DNA of 64,000 bases. It comes from Streptomyces sp. NBC_01497 (lineage in GTDB: Bacteria; Actinomycetota; Actinomycetes; Streptomycetales; Streptomycetaceae). Each line of letters begins with the position of its first letter. Position 1 is the first letter of the stretch. The notes beneath the pieces are model-generated. The model saw nothing but the letters and a program-made list of their open reading frames with translations, made no database searches and was not told where the DNA came from. Location of the stretch: positions 7,130,001 to 7,194,000 of the forward strand of contig NZ_CP109427.1 in assembly GCF_036250695.1 (NCBI RefSeq). Direction: 5' to 3'. This document shows, one piece after another, positions 43,518 through 53,141 of this stretch. The translations under genes were made by a program, and so were the position numbers.

Positions 43518-44513
43518 TCAGCCGGTGCCGGTGCCGGTGCCGGTGCCGGTGCCGGTGCGATGTGTTGTGCTGAACCGCCGCTGATAGGCGGCTGGGCTCA
43601 TCGACACCTGTCTCGTGAAGACGCGCCGCATGCTCTCGTAACTCGGGAAGCCGGCGAGCTCCGCGGCCTGCGTCGTGGCATGCCCCTGGTCGAGCAGCGC
43701 CTTCGCCATGTCGAAACGAATCATCTCCACGTACCGGGCGGGCGTGGTGGACAGTTCCTCACGAAAAAGCCGCGTGAGATGCCGGGGGCTCACACTGAGG
43801 TGCCTGGCAAGTTCGGTGAGTGAGTACGTGCCTTGCGGATTCCCCGTCACCATGTCGGTGATTCTGCGCAGGGAGGGAGAGCGGGGCGGCGGCCCCTGCA
43901 GCGGGGCGGAGAACTGCGACTGGCCGCCCGCACGCTGCAGATAGACCACCAGGGACCGGGCGACATCGCGCGCGAGCGCCGGTCCGTGGTCCTCCTCGAC
44001 GAGCGCCAGCGCCACGTCGATGCCGGCGGTCACCCCCGCTGACGTGTACGTGGAGCCGTCGCGGACGTAGATGGCGTCGGAGTCGACGCTGCTCGCCCGG
44101 GACGCGGCGGCGAGCTCGTGCGCCGCCTTCCAGTGGGTGGTCGCCCGCTTGCCCTCCAGGAGCCCGGCGGCGGCCAGGACGAAGGCACCGGTGCAGACGG
44201 CCACGATCCTGTCGGCGTCCGCCGCCATCACGCTCGCGGCCTCGATCACATCCCGGGCGACGGGACCGCGCGGGTGGAGGTCCGTGCCGGCCACCAGGAA
44301 CGTGTGGGCGGCGGACGGGGCCGCGGCACCGTCGACCCCGATCCGGATGCCGAGGGAGGAGGTGACGTCGGCCCCGGTCGGCGACAGCAGCACCGCGCGG
44401 TAGTCGGCGCCGAACCGGTTCGCCTCCGCGAACACCTCGGCGGGCCCCGCGACATCCAGCAGGGTGACGCCGTCGTAGACCAGCATCGCGACCTTGTGCG
44501 GGGACGGGGTCAT
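43518..44513 (-). CDS. GlxA-family AraC-type regulator
   Basis: This 331-residue protein has an N-terminal DJ-1/PfpI-like domain (about residues 5-175: VAMLVYDGVTLLDVAGPAEV, VCTGAFVLAAAGLLEGKRAT). An AraC-type double helix-turn-helix follows (about 215-315: YSLTELARHLSVSPRHLTRL, EMIRFDMAKALLDQG). The elbow cysteine is present in AVCTGAFVLA, though enzymatic activity is not expected in this family. The tail is GTGTGTGTGTG, encoded by a hexanucleotide microsatellite. The ATG at 44513 has AGGAGG 10 nt upstream. It is divergent from the HD protein gene and may regulate it. Confidence 0.9.
   Translation of the reverse strand: MTPSPHKVAMLVYDGVTLLDVAGPAEVFAEANRFGADYRAVLLSPTGADVTSSLGIRIGVDGAAAPSAAHTFLVAGTDLHPRGPVARDVIEAASVMAADADRIVAVCTGAFVLAAAGLLEGKRATTHWKAAHELAAASRASSVDSDAIYVRDGSTYTSAGVTAGIDVALALVEEDHGPALARDVARSLVVYLQRAGGQSQFSAPLQGPPPRSPSLRRITDMVTGNPQGTYSLTELARHLSVSPRHLTRLFREELSTTPARYVEMIRFDMAKALLDQGHATTQAAELAGFPSYESMRRVFTRQVSMSPAAYQRRFSTTHRTGTGTGTGTGTG
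43521..43556 (+). repeat. Hexanucleotide microsatellite, six copies of GCCGGT
   Basis: Six exact tandem copies form the end of the GlxA-type gene and code for alternating Gly-Thr residues. Units of six preserve the frame when copy number changes. Confidence 0.95.
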
Positions 44514-44639
44514 CAAACCCTTGCCTCCTGTCCTGATTCGAGTGGTTCATGGCCGGAGCGGGGCGGCGGCGAACGCCGGGCGGTGGGATTCTGGAAAAGA
44601 AGGCCCATTCATTCCTAGCACACCGAAAGAACGCAGATT

Positions 44640-45278
44640 ATGACCGAGTTGATCGCAGGAATAGAGATCCCTGAAACAGAGGCCGTCGCCGAGGCCACCC
44701 GGCTTGTCCAGGTGACAACAAGCCCCCTCATTTATCATCACTCCCGGCGCGTCTTCCTGTTCGGGGTGATGCATGCCCGCAGACTCGGCCTGGAGCCCGA
44801 CCCGGAGTTGCTCTACCTCGCCGCGATGTTCCACGACACCGGTCTCCTGCGGCCTTTCTCCGAAGCGGAGCAGCGTTTCGAGGTCGATGGAGCCGACCAC
44901 GCGCGCAGCTTCCTGCTGGAGCACGGCTTCACGGCCCCCGCCGCCGACGCGGTCTGGTCGGCGATCGCCCTCCACACCACGCCCGGAATTCCGGGCCGTA
45001 TGGGTCCTGAGATCGCCGTCACGCATTTCGGTGTGCTGACCGACGCGGTCGGTTTCGCACTGGGCGAACTGGATCGTGGCCAGGTCGAGGAGGTCACCGC
45101 GACGCATCCCCGGGGCGATTTCAAGCACGAGTTCCTGCAAGCCTTCCTCGAAGGACTCAAGTACCGCCCCGACACCACGAACGGCACCGTGAATTCGGAC
45201 GTGCTGGAGCACTTCGTCCCCGGATTCCAGCGCACCACGATGATCGAACGCGTCACCGAATCGCCGTGGCTGACCTGA
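44640..45278 (+). CDS. HD-domain hydrolase, cyanamide hydratase-like
   Basis: This 212-residue protein has metal-binding HD motifs. They are His34 in HHSRRVFLFG, His-Asp at FHDTGL (about residues 65-70), the DGADHARSF histidine and a late IALHTTPG histidine. The overall pattern HSxRxF...HDxG...HA resembles cyanamide hydratase and related HD phosphohydrolases. It may turn over a small nitrile or phosphate compound; this is uncertain. The ATG at 44640 has a purine-rich GAAAGAA upstream. The stop is followed by a repeat TGACCTGAGC (about 2.5 copies) with further stops. Confidence 0.82.
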   Translation: MTELIAGIEIPETEAVAEATRLVQVTTSPLIYHHSRRVFLFGVMHARRLGLEPDPELLYLAAMFHDTGLLRPFSEAEQRFEVDGADHARSFLLEHGFTAPAADAVWSAIALHTTPGIPGRMGPEIAVTHFGVLTDAVGFALGELDRGQVEEVTATHPRGDFKHEFLQAFLEGLKYRPDTTNGTVNSDVLEHFVPGFQRTTMIERVTESPWLT

Positions 45279-45328
45279 GCTGACCTGAGCTGACCGACGG
45301 TGGCCGCGCGTGTGCGCGCGGGCACCGG

Positions 45329-48181
45329 TCAGGTGTACGCCGGTGGCATCGCCGCCTCGGGCGGTCCCTGCCGCTGCTGCTGGATGGCCAGCCGGGTCAG
45401 CTCCACCCGCGTGTTGATGCCCAGCTTGGTGAAGACGTGCTTGAGATGGGTGTTGACCGTGTGGACGGACAGGCAGAGCCGGTCGGCGACAGCGCGGTTG
45501 GTCAGGCCGTCCGCGACGAGCGGGACGACCTTCAGCTCCGACTCCGTCAGGCTCTCCCAGCCCGAGGTCGCGGCGGGACGGCGCAGGACGGCGGTCGAGC
45601 GCACGCCCGCCTCCCGCAGGCGGTGCCGGATCCTTTCCTGATCGCGGACGGCCGCGGCGGGCGTCAGGTGGACCGCCTCCTCCAGGCAGGGTGCCGCGGC
45701 GCCGGTGTCGCCCGAGGCGATCATCGAGGCTCCGAGATCCTCGCAGGCCGTGGCGAGCGCCAGACGCCGGCTGCCCTGCCGGTAGCCCGCGACGGCCCTC
45801 GACAGGTCGGCTTGTCCGCCGTGCAGTAGGCCGTCGACGTGGGCGCAGACGCTACGGATGACGTGCTGGCTGTCGTCCCGCGCGACGAGCGTGCGTACGG
45901 CGGTGGCCACCAGCTCGGCTGTCGACGGGTCGTCGCCCCGCTGGGCCACGCGGACGAGGTGCGGCCACTGGGTGGGGGTCAGCACGAGGAGCCGCGCGGG
46001 GTCGTCGGACCCGAGGACGTCCCTGATCGCGGCGGCGGCCCCGTCGTGGTGGCCCTCGGCCTCGGCCAGCCGGGCGCGGGCGAGCGCCACCCACGGACCG
46101 TAGGGTGATCCGCCCGGGCTGAAGTCCCCCTCTGCGGCGCGGAGATGCTCCTGCGCTCTGGCGAGCTCCCCCCGGTGGACGCTGATGTGCGCGAGCAACG
46201 AGCGCGCCAGCGGGATGGCCCGGGTGATCTCCAGCGCGTCCGAGACCGTGAGACAGGCCTCCGCCTCCACCGCGGCGTCATCCAGTGCTCCGCGTTCGAG
46301 CAGGACCGTGGAACGGCAGGCGTGCCAGTAGGGCAGCGACCACCCGAGACCGAGTGCCTCGGCCTCGCGCTGCCCCTCGCGCAGTACGTGTTCGGCGTCC
46401 TGAAGCCGGTCGGTGGAGGCGAGCACGGTGGCGAGCCACAGCGCGGGGATGCGTGGGGGGCGCAGCCGCAGGGCGTGCGGCTCGGCGTCGGCGCGGCCCG
46501 CGGCCCGCTCCGCGAGGTCCAGGGCTTCGGCCAGCCGGCCGCGGTAGAACAGGGTCTGCGACTGGAAGACCATGGCGCTGACCACGAGGGACGGGTCCCC
46601 GCTGCGGTAGGAGGCGTCGATCAGGTCGGTGTGCTGCTCCGCCGCGGCGATGTCACCGAGGTAGACGTGCCCTGTCGCCTTGGTCTTCAGCAGCCGGGTC
46701 CACAGCTGCGACGGCAGGTCCGGCAGGTCCAGGGCGCGGCTGAGGTGTGTCATCGCGGCCGCGTCGTCGCCCGCCGCCTGATGGATCTCGGCGGCCACCA
46801 GCCGCAGTGCGGCCTCCTGCGCCGTCCGCAGGCCGCCCGAGATCGTGGCGTCGACCAGTTCGAGGGCTTCGTGGACACGCCGGGTCCAGCCGAGCTGTTC
46901 GGCGGCCTCCGTGAGCAGTTCGACGCGGCGCGCGTCGTGCCGGGGCAGCAGTTCCGCCGCCTTCTGGGCCAGGTCCGCGGCGGCCTCGGGGGCGGCCGGG
47001 GCCAGTTCGCGCACCGTGTCCTGCAACGTACGCACGGAGGCGTCGTCGACGGGGCCTCCGGCCAGGACGACGTGCCAGGCCACATCGGCCGCGCGTCCCC
47101 CGGCCTCCCGCAGGATGTCCCCGGCCTCGCGGTGGAGGGCGGAGCGGACCGCCGGCGGCAGGTCGTCGTAGACGGCCTGCCGCATGAGGTCGTGCCGGAA
47201 GGCGAGCCGGCCGCCGGCCGACAGGAGGTCCGCCGCGAGCAGGCTCTCGACTGCGGACAGGAGGGCGCCGACCGGTCTGCCGAGCATCCGCGCGGCGGTG
47301 GCGAGGTCGAATTCGCGGCCCAGCGCGGATCCGACCTGCAGCAGCCGGGTGGCTTCCTCGGGGAGGCGGCCAAGGCGCCCTTCGACGCTGCGCCGGAACC
47401 CGGCGGGTATGTCCTCGCGCACGGGGCTCGCCGTCCCCGCCTCCATCCGGACGGCGTCGGTGTCCACGAGGGCCCGCAGCAGCTCGATCGCCAGGAAGGG
47501 GTTGCCCCCCGCGCCCCGCAGCAGACGGGTCAGGGCGGGCGCGGGTGCCATCCCGAGCACGTCCGTCGCGATCCGGTGCAGTTCGTGCGGCGGCAGCGGG
47601 CCGAGCGTGAGGCGGAGCGCTCCCTGCCGTTCCAGGGTCTCGCGGGTGCGTTCCGCGATCGGCCGTTCGCCCTCGGGCCGTACGGCGAGCACCCACAGCA
47701 CCCGGGAGGCAGACAGCCGCGACGGCAGCATGCGCAGGGCGAACAGGGTGGCGGGATCGGCCCACTGCGCGTCGTCCACGAGGACCGCGACCGAGGCGTG
47801 CTGGGCCCGCTCCTCCAGGGCGTCGGCGATGTCGTCGAGGAGCCGCAGCCGTTGGTCGTCGGTGACCGTGGCCCGGCCGGAGGCGGAGCCGCGTACCGCC
47901 GAGTGGAGCGCGGCCAGTGGCGCGTACTGGTCGAGTTCGGCGGAGCGTACCCACATCACGTCGAAACCGGCGCCTCGTGCGAGTTCGTCCACGTAGGACA
48001 GGAGCCGGCTCTTGCCGACACCGGGGGCACCCTCCACGAGGGCGCACCTGCTGTGTCCTGCGCGTACTTCCCGCACGACGTCGCGCAGCGCCGCGATCTC
48101 CCGCTCCCGCCCCCGGACCGGAAGCGTTCGTCTCGCGGGCGCCGCGGCCGTCCACGGATCCGCACCGTCGGTGTTGCGCAT
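45329..48181 (-). CDS. Large ATP-binding LuxR-family regulator (LAL type)
   Basis: This 950-residue regulator has an N-terminal AAA-like ATPase with Walker A GAPGVGKS (51-58) and Walker B VAVLVDDAQWAD (about residues 128-139). A long TPR-like helical middle follows. The C-terminal LuxR helix-turn-helix (TESELKVVPLVADGLTNRAV, LSVHTVNTHLKHVFTKLGIN) binds DNA. The ATG at 48181 was preferred to an upstream GTG at 48268 because the upstream part is not conserved in style. It is divergent from the HpaB-type monooxygenase gene. The inverted repeat TCACC-TCG-GGTGA between them (48243-48255) could be its site. It probably activates the aromatic cluster. Confidence 0.9.
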   Translation of the reverse strand: MRNTDGADPWTAAAPARRTLPVRGREREIAALRDVVREVRAGHSRCALVEGAPGVGKSRLLSYVDELARGAGFDVMWVRSAELDQYAPLAALHSAVRGSASGRATVTDDQRLRLLDDIADALEERAQHASVAVLVDDAQWADPATLFALRMLPSRLSASRVLWVLAVRPEGERPIAERTRETLERQGALRLTLGPLPPHELHRIATDVLGMAPAPALTRLLRGAGGNPFLAIELLRALVDTDAVRMEAGTASPVREDIPAGFRRSVEGRLGRLPEEATRLLQVGSALGREFDLATAARMLGRPVGALLSAVESLLAADLLSAGGRLAFRHDLMRQAVYDDLPPAVRSALHREAGDILREAGGRAADVAWHVVLAGGPVDDASVRTLQDTVRELAPAAPEAAADLAQKAAELLPRHDARRVELLTEAAEQLGWTRRVHEALELVDATISGGLRTAQEAALRLVAAEIHQAAGDDAAAMTHLSRALDLPDLPSQLWTRLLKTKATGHVYLGDIAAAEQHTDLIDASYRSGDPSLVVSAMVFQSQTLFYRGRLAEALDLAERAAGRADAEPHALRLRPPRIPALWLATVLASTDRLQDAEHVLREGQREAEALGLGWSLPYWHACRSTVLLERGALDDAAVEAEACLTVSDALEITRAIPLARSLLAHISVHRGELARAQEHLRAAEGDFSPGGSPYGPWVALARARLAEAEGHHDGAAAAIRDVLGSDDPARLLVLTPTQWPHLVRVAQRGDDPSTAELVATAVRTLVARDDSQHVIRSVCAHVDGLLHGGQADLSRAVAGYRQGSRRLALATACEDLGASMIASGDTGAAAPCLEEAVHLTPAAAVRDQERIRHRLREAGVRSTAVLRRPAATSGWESLTESELKVVPLVADGLTNRAVADRLCLSVHTVNTHLKHVFTKLGINTRVELTRLAIQQQRQGPPEAAMPPAYT

Positions 48182-48242
48182 GGCGCAAGCATGCCTCACC
48201 GCCCAAACCCCCTCAACGGCGCGTCGCGCCGCTTCCGGGCTT

Positions 48243-48255
48243 TCACCTCGGGTGA
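48243..48255. promoter_or_regulatory. Candidate operator between LAL regulator and monooxygenase
   Basis: TCACCTCGGGTGA is an inverted repeat with perfect 5-bp arms in the 159-bp divergent promoter region. It is short, so chance is possible. Confidence 0.4.
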
Positions 48256-48340
48256 TTGACGGCGCCACCGGCCCACGTCACCCCTTTGCGACGGATGCTG
48301 CGGACCTTCCCGCTCTCCCGTACGAGCAAAGGAGCACGAC

Positions 48341-49855
48341 GTGCGTACAGGCAAGGAATACCTGGCGGCGCTCAACGACGGCCGGAAGGTGTGGGTGGGC
48401 GACGAACTCGTCGAGAACGTGGCCACCCACCCGATGACGCGCGCCTACGCGCACCGCATCGCGGAGTTCTACGACCTGCACCACCGCCCGGACCTGGAAG
48501 AGGTGATGACCTTCGTCGACGACGACGGCGTCCGCCGGTCCATGACGTGGTTCCAGCACCGGTCCAAGGAGGAACTGCAGCGCAAGCGCCGCTACATGGA
48601 GACGGTGCTGCGCGAGCTCGGCGGCGGTGCGACCCCCCGCACGCCGGATGTCAACAACTACCCGCTCCTGACGTACGTCGACGACCCCGCCCCGTGGAGC
48701 AGCCAGTCGGTCGGCACGGGTGGCAGGGACCTCACCGAGGGGATCCTCGACTTCTTCCACGTCGTGCGGGAGGGAGACCTCAACGCAACGCCCGCGTTCG
48801 TGGACCCCCAGACCGACCGCTCGCGCGAGTCCGCGCAGGCGGAGTCACCCGCGCTGCGGATCGTCGCCACCACCGACGAGGGCATCACCGTCCGGGGGGT
48901 GAAGTCGATCAGCACCGGGGCCGCCTTCGGCGACTGGATCCACATCGGTGTGTTCTACCGCCCCGGCATCGTGGCGGAGCAGATCATCTTCGGTGCCGTG
49001 CCGGTGAACGCTCCCGGGGTCACCGTGGTGTGCAGGGAGAGCAACGTCCGCGACGGCGAGGACGTCGAGCACCCGCTCGCCTCGACGGGGGACGAACTGG
49101 ACAGCGTCATCGTGTTCGAGGACGTGTTCATCCCCTGGAACCGTGTGTTCCATGTCGGTAACCCCCAGCACGCGTCGCTCTACCCGCAGCGGGTCTTCGA
49201 CTGGCTGCACTACCAGGCGCTGGTCCGCCAGATGGTCCGCGCGGAGCTCATGCTCGGTCTGACACTCCTGATCACCGAGCACATCGGCACCTACCAACTG
49301 CCGCCGGTCCAGACCCGGATCGCGCAGTTCGCCGGCTTCCACCAGACGCTGAAGGCGCATGTGATCGCCTCCGAGGACGAAGGGTTCACCACCCCCGGCG
49401 GCCTGTACAAACCGAACGTCCTGATGTTCGACTTCGGCCGCGCCTACTACCTGGAGAACGTCGGCCGCATGGTCAACGAGGTCGTCGACCTGGCCGGCCG
49501 CTCCTCGCTCATCTTCCCGACGGAGGGGCAGTGGGAGCGGCCCGAACTGCGGCCCTGGCTGGAGGCGTTGCAGACGGGCCCGGTGGGCAGGCCGCACGAC
49601 CGGCTCAAGATCAGCCGGGTGATCCGCGACCTGTTCCTGTCCGACTGGGGCGACCGCATCAGCACCTTCGAGAACTTCAACGGCACCCCGCTGCTGGCCA
49701 TCCGCACCCTCACCATGAAACGCGCCGAACTCTCCCCGGGCGGTCCTGTCGCCGACCTGGCCCGCAAGGTCTGCGGCATCGGCGGTGCCGAGACCGAGGA
49801 CGAGACGGCGTACACCACGCAGGCGGACTACGCCCGCCGGCAGGACGCCTCGTAG
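48341..49855 (+). CDS. HpaB-family flavin-dependent aromatic monooxygenase
   Basis: This 504-residue oxygenase component uses reduced flavin to hydroxylate a phenol. The family includes 4-hydroxyphenylacetate 3-monooxygenase and 4-nitrophenol and chlorophenol hydroxylases. MRTGKEYLAALNDGRKVWVG is the usual N-terminus, and VPVNAPGVTVVCRES, DVFIPWNRVFHVGN and the C-terminal KVCGIGGAE region are typical. The GTG at 48341 has AAAGGAG 6 nt upstream. With the flavin reductase, ring-cleavage dioxygenase and maleylacetate reductase nearby it probably yields hydroxyquinol. Its last 28 bp overlap the convergent LuxR gene. Which phenol it accepts (resorcinol, 4-nitrocatechol or a chlorophenol) cannot be told. 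Confidence 0.9.
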   Translation: MRTGKEYLAALNDGRKVWVGDELVENVATHPMTRAYAHRIAEFYDLHHRPDLEEVMTFVDDDGVRRSMTWFQHRSKEELQRKRRYMETVLRELGGGATPRTPDVNNYPLLTYVDDPAPWSSQSVGTGGRDLTEGILDFFHVVREGDLNATPAFVDPQTDRSRESAQAESPALRIVATTDEGITVRGVKSISTGAAFGDWIHIGVFYRPGIVAEQIIFGAVPVNAPGVTVVCRESNVRDGEDVEHPLASTGDELDSVIVFEDVFIPWNRVFHVGNPQHASLYPQRVFDWLHYQALVRQMVRAELMLGLTLLITEHIGTYQLPPVQTRIAQFAGFHQTLKAHVIASEDEGFTTPGGLYKPNVLMFDFGRAYYLENVGRMVNEVVDLAGRSSLIFPTEGQWERPELRPWLEALQTGPVGRPHDRLKISRVIRDLFLSDWGDRISTFENFNGTPLLAIRTLTMKRAELSPGGPVADLARKVCGIGGAETEDETAYTTQADYARRQDAS

Positions 49856-52176
49856 GCCGTGCAGGGCCCGGGCGGGAGGACTCCGCACTCCCGGGCCCGC
49901 GCGACCGCGCCGCCGCGGGTGTGCGCGCCGAGCTTGCGGAACACCGAACGCACCTGTGTCTTCACGGTGTTGTGCGAGACGTAGAGCTCGGCGGCGATCT
50001 CCCGCAACGTCAGGGGGCCGCACAGGGCCCGCAGGATCCGCCGCTCCCCGGCGGACAACTCCTGCGGGCCCGGCGGGACGGCCGGGGTGTCCGTTGCCCC
50101 GGAGCGCTCCTCGGGCCGGGTGAGCGGTTGCGCGGACGACAGGGAGAGAGGCCGCGCGAGCAGGTCCCGCAGGACGCCGGGCGACGCGCAGGACCCCGCT
50201 GCACGCACGGCGGCGCCACGCGCCTCGCGCGCCGCGCCGTCGTCGTGCCGGGCCTCTTCGAGCTGCTCCCGCAGCAGGTGGCACAGGACGCGCGCGTGGG
50301 GATCGCCGCCGCTGGGCGCCGTTCGCGCCAGGGCCTCCTCGGCGTGGACGAGGGACGCCGCGCACTCCTCGACGGTGGCCGTCCCCAGGAGCAGCCGGGC
50401 GCGGCCGAGATGGGCGAGAGCCGTGACGAAGTGGCCGCCGAGCCCCTCCGCCGTCGCCCTGTCGAGGGCCTCGTCGCTCAGTGCCCGGGCCTGCTCGCGC
50501 CGCCCGGACAGATGGGCGCACACCGCACGGGCACCGAGGGCGCGTACGAGGACGAGCCAGTGCTGCGCGGCGTGTGCGTCGCGGACCGACTCGCCCAGCC
50601 AGTGGTCGGCCTCGTCGTACCTGCCCTGCCACAACAGGGCGGTGCCCCGCGCCACACAGGCCAGGGCCCGCCAGGCCGTCAAGGGGGCCGCGGCCGGGGC
50701 GGCGGTACCGCTGAGCCGGTCGGCGGAGAGGATCTCGCCCCGCAGACAGCAGGCGATGGCGCGCGCGACGGCCGCCGCACCGGCCACCGTGCCGTCCTCT
50801 CCCAGTCCCTGCGTGCCCGCCCGCCCCGGTTCCGCCGCGCCCGCCTGCCTGGCCTGTGCCACGTCCAGCCACCGCTGGGCCAGGTCCGCGTTGCCGCCGG
50901 CCAGCTCGGTCATGGCCGCCACCACGCACAGCCGTGCGTCGGCGGCGATCGTGCGGGCGGGAAGGAGCCGCAGCCACTGTGCGACGACCGCGCTCCGGCC
51001 CGAGGCGATGGTCTCCTCCCAGACGTCGAGCACCGCCTCGATCGCCAGGGACGGATCGCCGGCCAGGACGGAATACCGTACGGCCGGTGTGGTGTCCCGC
51101 CGCGCCCGGTACCAGCGCGCGGCGGCCAGGCCCAAGGAGGCCGCCGCGGTGGGCTGTTCGGCCGCCAGCATCGCGCGGAGCGCCGAACGCAGCGCGGGGT
51201 GGTGCCGGTACGCCCCAGCGCCGGCGCCCACGGGCACCAGGAGCTGCACGGTCCGGGCCACTTCGCGCAGTGTCACCCCCGCCTGGTCCGTCCCGGTTAC
51301 CACCTGGCACGACGCGGCGCTCAGTTCGTCGAGGACACTGCCGCGGAGCAGGAAGTCGCGCTGTGCGGTGGTGAGCCGGTCGAGCACTTCGGTGGCAAGG
51401 TACTCGCCCACGGCCCGCTCGGCCCGCTCGGCCCGCTCGGGCTCGCCCGCGGGGGAGCCATCGGCGCCGGCGAGGGCGCGCCCCGTGAGGCACAGTCCCG
51501 CCGCCCAGCCCGCGGTGGCCGCGTACACCTCGTCGAGGACGTCGGCGCCGGGCGCGTGCCCGAACAGGCCGGTGAGCAGCACGCGCGTCTCCTCCCGGGT
51601 GAAGGCCAGGTCGGCAGGGCCGAGTTCGGCCACCAGGCCGTGCGCGCGCAGGGCGGGAACGGGAGCACCCGGGACGTGCCGCGTCGCGAGTACCACCCGG
51701 ACTCCGCCCGGCAGCCGGGTCAGGAAGTCCCCCAGGGTGCGGCATGATTCGGGGTCCGTCACGGCCTCCAGCCCGTCCAGGACCAGCGTGAGCGGAGCCC
51801 TGCCGGCCGACACGGCCAGTTCGGCGACCAGAGTGGGCAGCAGCTCCTCGATCCAGCCGTCGAGTGTCCACCGCTGCGCGCTGGTCGCCGCGGTGAGATC
51901 CGGCCGGATCCGACGCAGCGCGTGCAGGACGGCGCCCCACAGCCGGCCGGGCGGGTTCTCGTGCGCGTCGAGACCGAGCCACGCGCAGTCGCCCCGGGCG
52001 ATCAGGTCGCGTGTCCACTCGGTGAGGAGAGCGGTCTTGCCCGCGCCGGGCGGTCCTGACACCACGATCAGCGCTTCCGTGGCGGCGCCCAGCCGTCGCA
52101 GCAGGCGTGGGCGCGGCAGCACGTGCGGCGGCTGCGTCGGGGGACGCAGCTTGAAGTCGGGAACGACGGGCCTCAT
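49828..52176 (-). CDS. MalT-like LuxR-family regulator
   Basis: This 782-residue regulator has an NTPase domain with Walker A GPPGAGKT (41-48) and Walker B LTLVLDGLEAV (about residues 125-135). A TPR-like superhelix and a C-terminal LuxR helix-turn-helix (TLREIAAELYVSHNTVKTQV, about 717-736) follow. The organisation is that of MalT and related large ATP-dependent activators. The ATG at 52176 has GGAGG at short distance. It lies among the aromatic genes, downstream of the flavin reductase on the same strand, and overlaps the monooxygenase gene tail to tail. It is thus a second candidate regulator of the pathway. Confidence 0.9.
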   Translation of the reverse strand: MRPVVPDFKLRPPTQPPHVLPRPRLLRRLGAATEALIVVSGPPGAGKTALLTEWTRDLIARGDCAWLGLDAHENPPGRLWGAVLHALRRIRPDLTAATSAQRWTLDGWIEELLPTLVAELAVSAGRAPLTLVLDGLEAVTDPESCRTLGDFLTRLPGGVRVVLATRHVPGAPVPALRAHGLVAELGPADLAFTREETRVLLTGLFGHAPGADVLDEVYAATAGWAAGLCLTGRALAGADGSPAGEPERAERAERAVGEYLATEVLDRLTTAQRDFLLRGSVLDELSAASCQVVTGTDQAGVTLREVARTVQLLVPVGAGAGAYRHHPALRSALRAMLAAEQPTAAASLGLAAARWYRARRDTTPAVRYSVLAGDPSLAIEAVLDVWEETIASGRSAVVAQWLRLLPARTIAADARLCVVAAMTELAGGNADLAQRWLDVAQARQAGAAEPGRAGTQGLGEDGTVAGAAAVARAIACCLRGEILSADRLSGTAAPAAAPLTAWRALACVARGTALLWQGRYDEADHWLGESVRDAHAAQHWLVLVRALGARAVCAHLSGRREQARALSDEALDRATAEGLGGHFVTALAHLGRARLLLGTATVEECAASLVHAEEALARTAPSGGDPHARVLCHLLREQLEEARHDDGAAREARGAAVRAAGSCASPGVLRDLLARPLSLSSAQPLTRPEERSGATDTPAVPPGPQELSAGERRILRALCGPLTLREIAAELYVSHNTVKTQVRSVFRKLGAHTRGGAVARARECGVLPPGPCTAYEASCRRA

Positions 52177-52331
52177 GGCGCCTCCAGCCAGGTTGCCGGA
52201 ACAGGGAAAGCCCCCGCCGCCGGGCGGTCCAAGGGTGAACACCGGGCAGCGGGGGGCGAGCGTGGCGGGTGCGGGCGAACCCTCCAGGGGGTACGGGCGG
52301 ACCATCCGCGGGGGTACGGGTGGACGTCAGG

Positions 52332-52823
52332 TCATGACGCGTGGCCGCCGAATCCGCCCGCGAAGTACACGAGTGGCCGGCCCTGCGTCTTGTGCTCGAA
52401 GTGCCGGGCGTCGCCCACGAAGATGGTGTGGTCGCCTCCGGGCAGCGCCGCGGAGACATCGCAGACGACGGTGGCGATGGCGTCCTTGAGCACTGGCACA
52501 CCGTGGTCCTCGTGTGTCTCCACACCGGCGAACTTGTCGGGCTTCGAGGCGGCGAAGTGCCGCGCCAGCTCCTCGCCGTCGTGCCCGAGGACGTTGACGG
52601 CGAAGCGCCCGTGCTCCGCGATCGCCGTCCGCGTGTACAGGTGGTTGCTGATGCACACGATCAGCTGCAGCGGGTCCAGGGACAGCGCGGACACGGCGCT
52701 CGCCGTCATACCGATGCGGTCGCTTCCGGCCCGGGTGGTGATCACGCTGACGCCGCTGGCGAGCCGGCCCATGGTGGCCCGGAATGCCGCCGTCCGGTCG
52801 AGGGGTGCGGGAGTTTCGATCAT
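52332..52823 (-). CDS. Flavin reductase component (HpaC-like)
   Basis: This 163-residue protein of the flavin reductase-like split-barrel family supplies reduced FMN or FAD to the monooxygenase. FRATMGRLASGVSVITTRAG is the family start (about residues 15-34). ASAVSALSLDPLQLIVCISN and GRFAVNVLG follow, and the end GDHTIFVGDARHFE is typical. The ATG at 52823 follows GGAGG. It is oriented opposite to its presumed oxygenase partner and lies 155 bp before the MalT-like regulator and 318 bp after the dioxygenase gene. Two-component aromatic hydroxylases of this kind are common. Confidence 0.9.
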   Translation of the reverse strand: MIETPAPLDRTAAFRATMGRLASGVSVITTRAGSDRIGMTASAVSALSLDPLQLIVCISNHLYTRTAIAEHGRFAVNVLGHDGEELARHFAASKPDKFAGVETHEDHGVPVLKDAIATVVCDVSAALPGGDHTIFVGDARHFEHKTQGRPLVYFAGGFGGHAS

Positions 52824-53141
52824 CGGGGACCTCCGTGAAGGGTGAGCGTGCTCTGGGGCTGTCCGGGGCCCGGGTGCGGCCGGCCGGTGACGGGGGGACC
52901 GCCGGGGCGGACCCCGGCCCCCGGTCCGCCGACGCGAGGCCGCGGACGCTCTCGGACGCGGCTGTCCTGCGGTGTATTCGGCTGGGCCGGCGGGTTCAGT
53001 TGGACGGGTTGGACCGGGGGCGCCGCGGGGCCCGCACACGGCACGGCCCCCGGGCGGCGCCGGCACGCACGCGTACCGGAGCCTTGGAGCACCCGCTCCC
53101 CTGGGGGCACCGCCGCGCGGCCGCCGGCAAGGCGCACCGGT
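52824..53141. other. Intergenic region between dioxygenase and flavin reductase genes
   Basis: About 318 bp are GC-rich, with short proline/glycine-rich open frames only. No gene or clear terminator was found. The gap suggests a separate promoter for the reductase. Confidence 0.4.
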
